From contig NC_019962.1 in the NCBI RefSeq assembly GCF_000230735.2, positions 3,038,001 through 3,102,000 on the forward strand: a stretch of 64,000 bases of DNA. The letters are read 5' to 3'. Source of the stretch: Natrinema pellirubrum DSM 15624. GTDB lineage: Archaea; Halobacteriota; Halobacteria; Halobacteriales; Natrialbaceae. The translations under genes and the position numbers were made by a program. Below the pieces are notes generated by a model, which was not told the DNA's origin, did no database searches, and was given only the letters and a program-made list of their open reading frames with translations. Within the stretch, counting starts at the first letter, position 1, and each line of letters opens with the position of its first letter. This document shows positions 18,417-26,991 of the stretch, piece after piece.

Positions 18417-19226
18417 ATGGCCGCAGACGACACCGTTGCGACGAGTTCATCCGACCGGGCCGACACCGCGGCGTCGGCTCCCCGACAACGATGGTGGCGA
18501 CGGCCCGCCGTCGCCCTCGTCGTCGTCCTCGCGATGGGGGCGGCGCTCGTGCCGGCGGCGGGGGTCACGGCGGCCGCGAACGGGGGGACGGCCCCCGCGG
18601 TGGCGACCGCCGACCAGTCCGTCTCGGCCGGGAGTATCGTCGTCAGCGATGCGACGGTCGAACCCGACGGGACAGCCGTCCACCGCATCGTACTCACCGA
18701 CGCGCCCGACGGGCTCGCCGGCTTCGAACTCAGCCTCGAGCTGTCTGGCGACGCGGCGGCAGTCGAGAACGCCAGCTATCCCGACGACTACCGGATGACG
18801 ACCGACCCCGTCGTGAGCGACGACGGGGAAACGGTGACCGTCGAGGCCGTCGATCTCGACGACGCGGTCACCCCCGGCGCGAGCGACGTCACGCTCGCGA
18901 CGGTCACGGTCAGCGGGACCGAGCCCGGCACGGCGGCGCTCGCGGTGACCGACGCCCGGCTCGATGCCGACGGCGGCAGCCGGATGGAACCGTCGCTCGA
19001 GACGGGGACGGTCACCGTCGCGGACGGCGGGAACGGGTCGGAATCGGCGGGCGGATCGGACGACGGCGAGAACACCGAAGCGGCCGCGAACGACGGAGAT
19101 GACGAGACGGGAACCGACGGCGAACCGACGTCGACCGACTCGGAGTCGATCCCCGGCTTCGCGGGCGGGGCCGCGCTGCTCGCGCTCGCCGTCCTCGCGG
19201 TCACCCTGCTCGCTCGGACGCGCTGA
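18417..19226 (+). CDS. Cell-surface cohesin-domain protein with PGF-CTERM anchor
   Basis: A 269-residue protein starting 3 nt after the preceding stop. It has an N-terminal signal region (hydrophobic at residues 30-55), one cohesin-type beta domain (about 75-200), an acidic Gly/Glu/Asn linker, and a C-terminus IPGFAGGAALLALAVLAV with a final TR, fitting the PGF-CTERM signal processed by archaeosortase A. Its cohesin domain clearly resembles the cohesin-like domain of the PhoX-like protein (shared DGLAG, VSDDG and PGAxDVxxATV). It is probably the surface anchor for dockerin-bearing proteins; this is inference. Confidence 0.8.
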   Translation: MAADDTVATSSSDRADTAASAPRQRWWRRPAVALVVVLAMGAALVPAAGVTAAANGGTAPAVATADQSVSAGSIVVSDATVEPDGTAVHRIVLTDAPDGLAGFELSLELSGDAAAVENASYPDDYRMTTDPVVSDDGETVTVEAVDLDDAVTPGASDVTLATVTVSGTEPGTAALAVTDARLDADGGSRMEPSLETGTVTVADGGNGSESAGGSDDGENTEAAANDGDDETGTDGEPTSTDSESIPGFAGGAALLALAVLAVTLLARTR

Positions 19227-19299
19227 CGGGCGACGCCCGCTCGTCGGACCCGACCGAGCCGTCGAGCGTTTTATCAGTCGGTCGTCTGAACAATCGGTC

Positions 19300-20310
19300 A
19301 TGTTCGCGGTCGCGACGCTGCTGGGACTTGCCGCCGTCGGCACGGCGATCGTCTGGAAAGGCAGTAGCTGGCTCGAGGATTCGGCGAACAAACTCGCGGT
19401 CGCGTACGGACTGCCGGCGGTCGTCCAGGGTGCCGTCATCGCCGCGGTCGGCTCGAGTGCGCCGGAACTGGCGAGCGTGTTGCTCGCGACGCTGGTACAC
19501 GGGGAGTTCGAACTCGGAGTCGGATCGATCGTCGGCTCGGCGGTGTTTAACCTCCTCGTGATTCCGGGGCTCGCGGTCGTCGTCGCCGGCGGCGTGGTCG
19601 ACACGACGCGCGAACTCGTCTACAAGGAGTCGCTGTTTTACATGCTCGCGGTCGCCGCCCTGCTGTTGACGTTCTCGCTGGCGGTCATCTACAACCCCGT
19701 CGACGAGGCCGGCGTCCGAATTGGGGGTTCCGTCTCGAGGCCGCTCGCCCTGTTCCCACTCGCCCTGTACGGCCTCTACCTGTTCACGCAGTACTTGGAC
19801 GCTGCTGAGTCCGAGCAGCAGGCGGACGGCTCGATCGCGCTCGCGCGTACGTGGTTCTGGTTCGTCGTCGGGCTGGCGTTCATCGTCGTCGGCGTGGAAG
19901 CGCTCGTCCGAGCGGCGATCGGGCTGGGGGAGGCCTTCGGGACCCCCTCCTTTCTCTGGGGGATGACCGTCGTCGCCGCCGGCTCGAGTCTGCCGGACAC
20001 GTTCGTCAGCCTGGCGGCAGCGCGGGCCGACCGACCGACGGTCACGTTGGCGAACGTCCTAGGCAGCAACACGTTCGACCTGCTCGTGGCCGTGCCCGTC
20101 GGCGTCGTCGTCAAGGGGGCACTGACGGTCAACTTCGCCAACATCGTTCCGATGATGGGGTTTCTCGTCCTGGCGACGGTCGCGTTCTTCGCGATTTCCC
20201 GAACCGGGATGGCCCTCACCAGACGCGAGGGGTGGTTGCTCTTGGGGCTGTACGGAGCGTTCGTCTGCTGGCTGCTCATTGAAAGCCTCGGCGTCGTCAG
20301 CGTTCTCTGA
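19300..20310 (+). CDS. Sodium/calcium exchanger family (CaCA) transporter
   Basis: A 336-residue membrane protein with about 10 spans. The two alpha-repeats typical of the family are present: AVGSSAPELASVLLATL near residues 48-64 and AAGSSLPDTFVSLAAAR near 226-242, each followed by a GSxxFxLL motif (GSAVFNLL, GSNTFDLL). The Glu in the first repeat is kept while the second has Asp (PDT), a common cation-binding variation. It exchanges Ca2+ or another cation for Na+ or H+. TTTTATCAG at about 19269-19277 is a likely TATA box, so the gene is probably leaderless. Confidence 0.88.
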   Translation: MFAVATLLGLAAVGTAIVWKGSSWLEDSANKLAVAYGLPAVVQGAVIAAVGSSAPELASVLLATLVHGEFELGVGSIVGSAVFNLLVIPGLAVVVAGGVVDTTRELVYKESLFYMLAVAALLLTFSLAVIYNPVDEAGVRIGGSVSRPLALFPLALYGLYLFTQYLDAAESEQQADGSIALARTWFWFVVGLAFIVVGVEALVRAAIGLGEAFGTPSFLWGMTVVAAGSSLPDTFVSLAAARADRPTVTLANVLGSNTFDLLVAVPVGVVVKGALTVNFANIVPMMGFLVLATVAFFAISRTGMALTRREGWLLLGLYGAFVCWLLIESLGVVSVL

Positions 20311-20399
20311 CGCGGCCGGCCGCCCTGCGATCCACAGTGCTTCCCAGCCGAAGCCACACGTCTAGTGGTTTTACTTGGGCCGCCTGCGACGGGGCGGGT

Positions 20400-21692
20400 A
20401 TGAGCGACGATTCAGACTCCGAGGGGAACCGATTCGCCACCGATAGCGTCCACGCCGGGCAGGAACCCGATCCGACGACCGGGGCCCGCGCGCCGCCGCT
20501 GTATCAGACCACCTCCTACGAGTTCGACGACACCGACCACGCCGCCGCCCTGTTCGGCCTTGAGGAAACCGGAAACATCTACTCGCGGATCATGAACCCG
20601 ACGAACGCGATGTTAGAGGAACGCATCGCGACGCTCGAGGGGGGCGTCGGTGCGCTCGCGACCGCGTCGGGGATGGCCGCGTTCGACCTCGCGACGTTCA
20701 TTCTCGCCGACGTCGGCGACAACATCGTCTCCTCGTCGTCGCTGTACGGTGGGACCTACACCTACCTCACCCACACCGTCGAGAAACGCGGCGTCGAGAC
20801 CAAGTTCGTCGATACCTTAGACTACGAGGCCTACGCTGAGGCCATCGACGACGACACCGCCTTCGTCCACCTCGAGACGATCGGCAACCCCGCCCTGGTG
20901 ACGCCGGATATCGAGCGAATCGCCGATATCGCTCACGATCACGACGTGCCGCTGTTCGTCGACAACACCTTCGCGACGCCGTATCTCTGCCGGCCGCTCG
21001 AACACGGTGCTGACCTGGTCTGGAACTCCACGACCAAGTGGATCCACGGCGCGGGCTCGACCGTCGGCGGGATCTTGGTCGACGGTGGCTCCTTCCCCTG
21101 GGAGGACGGCGACTACCCCGAGATCACCGAGCCGAACCCGGCCTATCACGGCATCAACTTCCGCGAGACGTTCGGCGACGCGGCGTTTGCCTTCACCGCT
21201 CGCACCCGCGGCCTGCGCGACCTGGGTAACCAGCAGTCGCCGTTCGACGCCTGGGTCACCCTGCAGAAACTCGAGTCGCTGCCGCTGCGCATGGAGAAAC
21301 ACTGCGAGAACGCGATGGCCGTCGCGGAGTACCTCGAGGACCACGAGAAGGTCTCGTGGGTCAACTACCCCGGCCTCGAGAGCCACGAGACTCACGAGAA
21401 CGCCGAGAAGTACCTCGAGGGCGGCTACGGCGGCATGATCACGTTCGGACTCGAGGGCGGCTACGACGCCGCCGAAACGGTCTGTAACGAGGTCAACCTC
21501 GCGAGCCTGCTCGCAAACGTCGGCGACGCGAAGACGCTGATCATCCACCCCGCGAGTACGACCCACCAGCAGCTCACCGAGGAGGAGAAGCTGGCAAGTG
21601 GCGTCACCGACGACCTCGTTCGGCTCTCGGTCGGCATCGAGGACGTCGACGACGTGATCGCGGACCTCGATCGCGCGATCGAGCAAGCGTAA
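20400..21692 (+). CDS. metY: O-acetylhomoserine aminocarboxypropyltransferase (sulfhydrylase)
   Basis: A 430-residue PLP enzyme of the Cys/Met metabolism family. The N-terminal [18 protein letters not shown] and [17 protein letters not shown] are family signatures. The PLP-binding Lys is in [16 protein letters not shown]. The length and the NxESPFDxW-like [16 protein letters not shown] segment fit O-acetylhomoserine sulfhydrylase rather than cystathionine enzymes. It makes homocysteine from O-acetylhomoserine and sulfide. No metX (homoserine acetyltransferase) lies next to it in the window. A TTTTACTT box at about 20368-20376 is placed for a leaderless mRNA. Confidence 0.9.
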   Translation: MSDDSDSEGNRFATDSVHAGQEPDPTTGARAPPLYQTTSYEFDDTDHAAALFGLEETGNIYSRIMNPTNAMLEERIATLEGGVGALATASGMAAFDLATFILADVGDNIVSSSSLYGGTYTYLTHTVEKRGVETKFVDTLDYEAYAEAIDDDTAFVHLETIGNPALVTPDIERIADIAHDHDVPLFVDNTFATPYLCRPLEHGADLVWNSTTKWIHGAGSTVGGILVDGGSFPWEDGDYPEITEPNPAYHGINFRETFGDAAFAFTARTRGLRDLGNQQSPFDAWVTLQKLESLPLRMEKHCENAMAVAEYLEDHEKVSWVNYPGLESHETHENAEKYLEGGYGGMITFGLEGGYDAAETVCNEVNLASLLANVGDAKTLIIHPASTTHQQLTEEEKLASGVTDDLVRLSVGIEDVDDVIADLDRAIEQA

Positions 21693-21778
21693 TCGACCGC
21701 CGCCCGCGGCCGGCCGGCGTTTTCACTGCGCTGTGACTAGCCCCCGCGGTTAAGGGACCGGCGTTCGACTGGTCGGAT

Positions 21779-22168
21779 ATGGCAACCGGGATACTCACGG
21801 ACGATGCGGCGGAGCAGATCGTCGCGACCTGTCGGACGGCCATCGGCGACAGCCTCCGGTCGGTCACCTACTTCACACGTGACGACTTCGAGCAGGTCTA
21901 CCTGCGGGAGGACCTCGAACGCGACGCGGACCTCTCGACGTTCATCGGCCACGAGTGGCGCGGCTTCAAGACGACCCAGACCGCCTACGAGGGGTCGGAA
22001 CTTGGCGGCTACGACTACACGATCCGGGTCTTCGAAAACGGGTTCCTCATCCGCGTGACGAACGACAGCGAGGGGGTCTTCGCCACCACGGACGGCCTCA
22101 CAGTCAAGGACTTCGAAGAAGTCGCCACGGCGCTCGATACGTTCCTCAGCGAGCGCGAACTCGACTAA
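21779..22168 (+). CDS. Conserved haloarchaeal protein (DUF7522-like)
   Basis: A 129-residue acidic protein with a mixed alpha/beta pattern: an N-terminal helix (TDDAAEQIVATCRTAIG), a strand SVTYFTRDDFEQVYLRED, and a beta sheet DYTIRVFENGFLIRVTNDSEGVFATTDGL. I recall similar small proteins only in haloarchaea. The role is unknown. A GGTTAAGG box at about 21747-21754 lies 27 nt upstream. Its TAA overlaps the stop codon of the small convergent gene at 22165. Confidence 0.7.
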   Translation: MATGILTDDAAEQIVATCRTAIGDSLRSVTYFTRDDFEQVYLREDLERDADLSTFIGHEWRGFKTTQTAYEGSELGGYDYTIRVFENGFLIRVTNDSEGVFATTDGLTVKDFEEVATALDTFLSERELD

Positions 22169-22335
22169 TCCGCGCTCGAGTCGTCACTATCGGTATCGTC
22201 GGCTTCGGGAGGGTCGTCCGCGTCGCCGTCATCGCTATCGTCGCCGCCGATCGGCAGGCCGGAGCCGCGGTCGCCGTCCGTTCCGAGAAGGCGAGCGAAG
22301 CGACGGCGATCGGCAGCGTGTCTATCGAGACTCAT
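22165..22335 (-). CDS. Small acidic haloarchaeal protein, 56 aa
   Basis: The minus-strand frame starts with ATG at 22335, begins MSLDRHAADRRRFARLLG and ends in a very acidic tail (GGDDSDDGDADDPPEADD and on). The basic helix followed by an Asp-rich tail and the strong third-position GC favour a real gene. A CCTATTACTAC box near 22361 is about 28 nt before the start, fitting a leaderless mRNA. Its stop overlaps the stop of the plus-strand gene (CTAA shared). Function unknown. Confidence 0.55.
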   Translation of the reverse strand: MSLDRHAADRRRFARLLGTDGDRGSGLPIGGDDSDDGDADDPPEADDTDSDDSSAD

Positions 22336-22518
22336 GCCGACGACAGATGGGGGAGTCCCTTGTAGTAATAGGGGCCGTTTCCGCGCGAAACGCCGCGCTT
22401 CCGGCGTGAAACGATCCCCGCGCTGTCATGCGGTTTCGTTCGAAACGGTCGCCGACGTGTCGACCACACCGCATCGAACAACGTAACACCCTTTTCCGCC
22501 ACGCTCGTTGGTTCCCCA

Positions 22519-23046
22519 ATGACCGACCTGCCCGATCTCGTCGCCACCGCACTCGAGTCCCACGACGCGTTTACGGCCCGCGGGGATGCCTACGACCTCG
22601 AGACGACCGTCTTCGAGACGACCGTCACGGCCGACGACGCGGCGGGGAAACGCGACGGCCGGTTTTCGATTACCGTTGTCCTCCCCACGCTCGACGCCGC
22701 CGTGGCGGGCGAGGTCGTCGCCGAACCAGTCGAGGACGGCTGGTTCGAAACGCTCGAGCGACGGCTCGCGGACGTCTTCACCGTCGCCCACACGAGTACC
22801 CACGAGGAGCCGGCCATCGAACGCGATGCCGACGAAGTTCGAGTTCACCTCGAGTATACTGCCTGGGACGCCGCCGAGGGCGTCGACGACGCTAAGGCCC
22901 TCATCGAGTTCGTCGAAGGCACCTTCGCACAGGGGATCATTCCAGGCTACGACTACCGCGGCGAAGCGGCGACGCTGCTCGAGAACGCCCAGAACAGGGG
23001 TCAACAGGCCGCTGACGGCGACGGCAGCGGCGGAATGCCGATGTAA
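22519..23046 (+). CDS. Conserved haloarchaeal protein (DUF5813-like)
   Basis: A 175-residue acidic protein: N-terminal helix, then VFETTVTADDAAGKRDGRFSITVVLPTLDAAV, an alpha/beta core, a segment VEGTFAQGIIPGYDYRG and a Gly-rich C-terminus. I recall this as a haloarchaea-only family of unknown function. It is the last gene before the hairpin-rich block holding the IS630 element. Confidence 0.75.
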   Translation: MTDLPDLVATALESHDAFTARGDAYDLETTVFETTVTADDAAGKRDGRFSITVVLPTLDAAVAGEVVAEPVEDGWFETLERRLADVFTVAHTSTHEEPAIERDADEVRVHLEYTAWDAAEGVDDAKALIEFVEGTFAQGIIPGYDYRGEAATLLENAQNRGQQAADGDGSGGMPM

Positions 23047-23068
23047 ACCTAAATTTTGCTCTGTCGTT

Positions 23069-23191
23069 CGAGAGAGCGAAGCTCTCTCGTGACTGAGCGA
23101 ATCGGAGCTAAGCGGGAGCTTCGCTCCCGCGAGGTCAGCGAGACGTACGTCTCGCCAGAATTCGCGAGGTCCGCGAAACCGAAGGTTTCGC
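23069..23191. repeat. Hairpin cluster left of the IS630 element
   Basis: There are four perfect palindromic hairpins in about 120 bp: 23069-23089 (9-bp stem, GAA loop), 23112-23130 (8-bp stem, TTC loop), 23138-23155 (perfect 18-bp palindrome) and 23173-23191 (8-bp stem, GAA loop). The stem sequences are all different, so the structure is repeated but the sequence is not. No gene is present. Confidence 0.8.
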
Positions 23192-23198
23192 TTGATGA

Positions 23199-24384
23199 CG
23201 AAAGGCGCTTAGTGATTAGCAAATCTTATTGAGAAATCCACTGAGGTGATTGTCAATCCACGATGCAGCGAAACTCAGTTTCTCGGTCAGTTGGTCGAAC
23301 AGTTCGTCAAGGAGTCTCCGGTACTCGTCTTCGCCGTTAACAATCAACGGCGAAGACTCCCACTTGAGACTCTTCCAGACAGGTTCGATTGGGTTGAGGT
23401 CCGGGGAACCAACCGGAAGGAACACCAGATCAATCCCGAGTTCATGAGCACGCTTGCGCGTGTGCTTGCAGACGTGTGACGAAAAGTTATCCAACACGAG
23501 CAGAATCCGCTTGCCGGGATTCTGCTCGCGGATCTCCTCGAAACACCCACAGATTTGTTCTTTCTCCTGGTTCGGTGGGAACGACAGCACGCTCTCTCCG
23601 TTGAGCGCATAGAACCCGGCCGCTGGTGTATCGATTTTCACCAGCGGCCGAGTGATATGTGGTTCATCGACCGTATACAGTCGCTGAGAGTTGTCCCATG
23701 GTTGTGGATGCGAGACATCGAAAAATCCCACCACAGTCCCGCCATCAGTGCAGATATCCTCATCGGTACGCCACTTCTCTTCGTCGTCATCGTCGTCACT
23801 CTCGCGCTTATTATGTGGCTGGTCGTGAGCATCCTCGTCGAACGCGTACTCAACGCGTTCGTCGAGGATCTCTTCGGCGTTGTCGGGTCGATCAGGCCGT
23901 TTTGTCCGAGGAATGGCGTAGGAAAGGCCGAGATTGTGTAGGAACGTTGGGAGGTAGTGTGGATGATATTCGACGTCGAACTCCTCGTCGAGAAGGTGCT
24001 GAATCTCCTGTTTTTTCCACGGTTGTCCCTCACGTAGTCGATCGATGAGTTCGTCTTGTTGGTCTTCGTCGAGCTTCGGGGGCCGACCGCCCCCGAAGTT
24101 CGGAGTGAGTTTGCCGAGACCTCCTTCGTTCCAGCGGTTAACCCAGTTCGTGGCGGTGCCCTCAGATTTCCCGACGTCGTCGGCGGCTTCCTTCAGCGTG
24201 GCACCCTTGTACAGCCGTTTGATGAACACGAGGCGTTCGAATTCCTTCTGATCGTCTGCCTCGCCGAGAAGACGATCCAGATCTTCTTCACTCAGGTGTC
24301 GCACGATTTTCTTCTCTCGACCAGTCACTACACTAAAGAGATACTTCTACTCAATAACTTTCCCGAATCACTACGCGCCTTTCG
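23199..24384. mobile_element. IS630-family insertion sequence in a palindromic target
   Basis: The element spans 23212-24371 (1160 bp) with imperfect inverted ends: GTGATTAGCAAATCTTATTG at the left, and GTGATTCGGGAAAGTTATTG as the reverse complement of the right end. It is flanked by TA at 23210-23211 and 24372-24373, the usual IS630 duplication. Outside the TA, the arms CGAAAGGCGC (23199-23208) and GCGCCTTTCG (24375-24384) are exact reverse complements, so the empty site was a 10-bp hairpin with the TA in its loop. Alternatively these arms belong to longer terminal repeats. Confidence 0.85.
23216..24328 (-). CDS. IS630-family transposase
   Basis: A 370-residue protein. The N-terminal winged HTH region (residues about 28-75: ATLKEAADDVGKSEGTATNWVNRW) is followed by a linker with an Asp-rich stretch and the DDE domain: first Asp in VGFFDVSHPQPW, second in LLVLDNFSSHVCK, and the Glu in SPDLNPIEPVWKSLK. 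All three catalytic residues are present and the frame is unbroken, so the element may still be active. The start is GTG at 24328. Codon use is less GC-rich than in the host genes, as expected for an acquired element. Confidence 0.9.
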   Translation of the reverse strand: MTGREKKIVRHLSEEDLDRLLGEADDQKEFERLVFIKRLYKGATLKEAADDVGKSEGTATNWVNRWNEGGLGKLTPNFGGGRPPKLDEDQQDELIDRLREGQPWKKQEIQHLLDEEFDVEYHPHYLPTFLHNLGLSYAIPRTKRPDRPDNAEEILDERVEYAFDEDAHDQPHNKRESDDDDDEEKWRTDEDICTDGGTVVGFFDVSHPQPWDNSQRLYTVDEPHITRPLVKIDTPAAGFYALNGESVLSFPPNQEKEQICGCFEEIREQNPGKRILLVLDNFSSHVCKHTRKRAHELGIDLVFLPVGSPDLNPIEPVWKSLKWESSPLIVNGEDEYRRLLDELFDQLTEKLSFAASWIDNHLSGFLNKIC

Positions 24385-24868
24385 AACCACGGGCCGCCGT
24401 AGACGGCCCTCGGCAAGATTTAGTATAAAAGCCTCCTCGCTCCCGGGCTCACGGCTATCGCCGTTCGCCATCCCGTGGCGCTTCGCGCCACGCCTTGGTC
24501 GCTCGTCGGCCCGAGCGCGCAGCGCTCGGTGAACGGCGTCGCTCGGGTTCTCCGAACCGCTCACTCGCCGAGATACTATTCGTGGAACGGTTCAGTGTAG
24601 TTTAGCGGCCGGGAGCGGGGCTCGAGCGACAGCGAGAGTCCCGCGACCCTACGGAAGAGCAAGCTCTTCCGAGCATCGCGGACGCTACGCGTCCGCTCAA
24701 CGGGGGAGGGCAGGCCCTTACCCATACTCACCGCGAGCGACCGCAGGGAGCGAGCGGGCCGACGACTGATGTGAGTGACTGAAAGGAACGAACGGAAGGA
24801 GGAGTGCTTTTAATCGAATTTTTGCCGAGGGCGCGGCTCCGCCGCGCCCGCAGCGCAAAACTTCGTTT
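24374..24868. repeat. Hairpin-rich non-coding block right of the IS630 element
   Basis: This stretch has no gene but many perfect hairpins: 24474-24492 (8-bp stem, TTC loop), 24511-24529 (8 bp, GCA), 24652-24671 (9 bp, AA), 24678-24696 (8 bp, TAC) and 24829-24849 (9 bp, TCC). Together with the left cluster it forms one block of repetitive DNA split by the insertion. A strong TATAAAA at 24424-24430 has no coding frame after it. Confidence 0.7.
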
Positions 24869-25099
24869 CTAATCCATCGCGATGTACGTCTGCGTGTCCT
24901 CGATACCCTCGATGGCCTGGATGTGGGTGGCGGCGATCTCCTTGACCTTCGCGGGCGTCTCGACGCTGGCTTTGGCGATGAGGTCGACGTCGCCGGCGAC
25001 GATGTGGGCCGACTCCACGCCGGCGACCGATTCGATGCTGTCTCTGAGCCGATCCGCCTCGCCCGTGTTCGCCTTGATCATGACGAATGCCGTAACCAT
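24869..25099 (-). CDS. Stand-alone RAM (Lrp/AsnC ligand-binding) protein
   Basis: A 76-residue protein made only of the RAM domain: MVTAFVMIKANTGEADRL, then VESAHIVAGDVDLIAKAS and the terminal IEDTQTYIAMD. There is no DNA-binding HTH. Such proteins form dimers or octamers that bind amino acids and can modulate partner regulators. Its ATG overlaps the TGA of the TrkA gene by one base (ATGA at 25098-25101 on the minus strand), so the two are co-transcribed and probably translationally coupled. Confidence 0.88.
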   Translation of the reverse strand: MVTAFVMIKANTGEADRLRDSIESVAGVESAHIVAGDVDLIAKASVETPAKVKEIAATHIQAIEGIEDTQTYIAMD

Positions 25100-25845
25100 C
25101 AGTTGTCACCTCCGTCCGTATCGCCCTCGAGTAGTTCGGTCGCGGCCGAACTCGTCCCCGTCCCGGCGTTGGCGGTCGCCCGTTCGGCGGTCTCACCCAC
25201 CAGCAACTGGCGGACCTCGCTCAATACGTCGAAGTCCGCGAGGACGACAAGCCGGTCGTCGGCCTCGAGCGAGAGGTCTTCGGTCGGGATCTCGAGAGGA
25301 CCGTCGCCCTTGCCGAACGCGAGGACGGTCGCGTCGGCGGGCAGGTGCAGTTCGCTGATCGTGTAGCCGTTGACGGGAGCGTCGGCGGTGAGGGTGAGTT
25401 CGACCACCTGTAGGTGGGGGGCAACATCCGCGATGGCGCGGATCGTCCCGCCCAGCAGGGCGTTTTTCGCGCCGATCGCGCCGAGTCGTTCGGGGTAGAT
25501 CACCTCGTCGACCTGGTCGGCGTACTTCCGGTAGATGCCCTCGCGGTAGGCCTCGTCGATCCGCATCACCGTCCGACAGCCGTGGTGGTTCCCGATCATG
25601 CAGGCGGTGAAGTTGACGTTCAGATCGCCGGTCAGCGCGCCGAGGGCGTCGGCGTCGGCGATTCCGGCCGCCTCGAGGACGTCCTCGCGGGAGCCGTCGC
25701 CGTCGACGACGGTGAACCCTTGCTCACGGGCGCGTCTGCGCGTCGGCTCGTCGCGCTCGACCATCGTCACCTCGTGGTCCTCGTCGCGCAGGACGCGCGC
25801 GGTGCGCAGCCCAACCCGTCCGGCCCCGATAATCACGAACCGCAT
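25099..25845 (-). CDS. trkA: TrkA-family potassium uptake regulator (RCK domain)
   Basis: A 248-residue cytosolic protein. The RCK_N Rossmann domain has GAGRVG at residues 7-12 and the acidic TMVERDEPTRRRA after strand 2, fitting NAD(H) binding. A TrkA_C domain (about 145-220) follows, with NGYTISELHLPADATVLAFG. It probably gates a Trk/Ktr channel encoded elsewhere. A RAM-domain gene is coupled downstream, and a second one lies upstream. The ATG at 25845 (MRFVIIGAG) is the natural start; the frame opens at 25872. Confidence 0.9.
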   Translation of the reverse strand: MRFVIIGAGRVGLRTARVLRDEDHEVTMVERDEPTRRRAREQGFTVVDGDGSREDVLEAAGIADADALGALTGDLNVNFTACMIGNHHGCRTVMRIDEAYREGIYRKYADQVDEVIYPERLGAIGAKNALLGGTIRAIADVAPHLQVVELTLTADAPVNGYTISELHLPADATVLAFGKGDGPLEIPTEDLSLEADDRLVVLADFDVLSEVRQLLVGETAERATANAGTGTSSAATELLEGDTDGGDN

Positions 25846-25985
25846 GCAGGGGGATACGCCGGCCCCGGTCAATAAGCTTGCCCCGGATTACCATGGCATG
25901 CGTTCGGCCGGCGGGCTCGAGGGCACGATGTGCGGACGGCGAGAACCGGTGACTGGCCCACGAGACGAACGGCGCTCGAGCGACC

Positions 25986-26216
25986 CTACCCCATCGCGAT
26001 GTACGTTTTCGTGTCGGTGACGCCGTCGAGGGCCTGCAGGTCCGAGGAGACGGTCTGGAGAACGTCGTAGACCTCCGGCGTATCGACCTCGGCGATGATG
26101 TCGTAGTTGCCCGCGACGATGTGGGCGTCGGTGATCGACTCGAGATCGCCGATCTCCGCGAGCAGGCGCTCGGACTTCCCGGCGGCGGTCTTCACCATGA
26201 TGAAGGCGTGGACCAT
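25986..26216 (-). CDS. Second stand-alone RAM (Lrp/AsnC ligand-binding) protein
   Basis: A 76-residue RAM domain closely similar to the one at 24869: MVHAFIMVKTAAGKSERL, ITDAHIVAGNYDIIAEV and VTDTKTYIAMG. The two are paralogues on either side of trkA, on the same strand. No HTH is present. The ATG at 26216 aligns the start with its paralogue; the frame opens at 26240. Confidence 0.88.
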   Translation of the reverse strand: MVHAFIMVKTAAGKSERLLAEIGDLESITDAHIVAGNYDIIAEVDTPEVYDVLQTVSSDLQALDGVTDTKTYIAMG

Positions 26217-26287
26217 CGGCGGTGTGGTACACTCTGCCACGACTAAAGCCTTTGCCCGAATCCACTCGCGGCGCGGTCGTGGCCCGG

Positions 26288-26893
26288 TCAGCGGTCGCTC
26301 TGCCGAGCGTCCTCGAGCGCGTCGACGACGGCCTCGAGAACCGTATCGGGCGACTGCGTCGCGTCGACCCGGACGAATCGCTCGGGATCGCGCTCGAGCA
26401 GGCGCTCGTAGTTCTCCCGGACCGTCTCGAGGTAGGCGGTGCGTTCGAACTTGTTGGTCGTCCCCGCCCGCTCGGCGGCGGTCTCGGGGTCGAGATCCAG
26501 ATAGATCGTCAGATCGGGCTCGATCGAGAACGGCCGGTGGAGATCGACGACGTACTCGATCGGGTCCGCAAAGTCGTAGGCCGGAGCGTCCGCGAGGGTC
26601 GCACCCTGATAGGCAAAACGGGAGTCCGAGTAGCGATCGGAGATCACGAGGTCGCCGGCCTCGAGGGCGGGGCGGATCACCCGCTCGAGGTGGGCCGCGT
26701 GGTCGGCGGTGTAGAGAAAGAGTTCCGCCAGGGGGTCGGCGTCGTCGTCCGCGATCGAGCGGTAGACGGCCTCGCCGTACCAGGAGTCGTCAGTGGGTTC
26801 ACGCGTGACCGTCGCGTCCGGATAGCGCTCGCGTAAGGCCTCCCGGACCGTCGTCTTGCCGCTGCCGTCCAACCCCTCGAGCGTGACGAGCAT
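26288..26893 (-). CDS. tmk: Thymidylate kinase
   Basis: A 201-residue enzyme phosphorylating dTMP to dTDP. The P-loop GLDGSGKT is at residues 7-14, the DR(Y/H) motif is in [14 protein letters not shown], the TREP motif comes after strand 2, and the LID region is in [18 protein letters not shown]. Length and motifs match the family. It is transcribed toward the RAM gene with 71 bp between. Confidence 0.92.
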   Translation of the reverse strand: MLVTLEGLDGSGKTTVREALRERYPDATVTREPTDDSWYGEAVYRSIADDDADPLAELFLYTADHAAHLERVIRPALEAGDLVISDRYSDSRFAYQGATLADAPAYDFADPIEYVVDLHRPFSIEPDLTIYLDLDPETAAERAGTTNKFERTAYLETVRENYERLLERDPERFVRVDATQSPDTVLEAVVDALEDARQSDR

Positions 26894-26991
26894 GCCCGGA
26901 TCTGGGCGTGACGGCTACTACAATCTGTCGAGACGGACGACCTCACTACGTAGCCGCCTAGCTATTTATCGTTGCGCCGGCACGTTCGTGT

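Noticed and set aside
23069..24849. CRISPR array
   Set aside because: The hairpins differ in sequence and spacing; there is no repeated unit with uniform spacers and no cas gene.
24374..24868. A possible structural RNA such as tRNA or RNase P RNA in the hairpin-rich block
   Set aside because: No T-loop GGTTCGAATCC-type sequence, no acceptor pairing and no RNase P core motif could be found.
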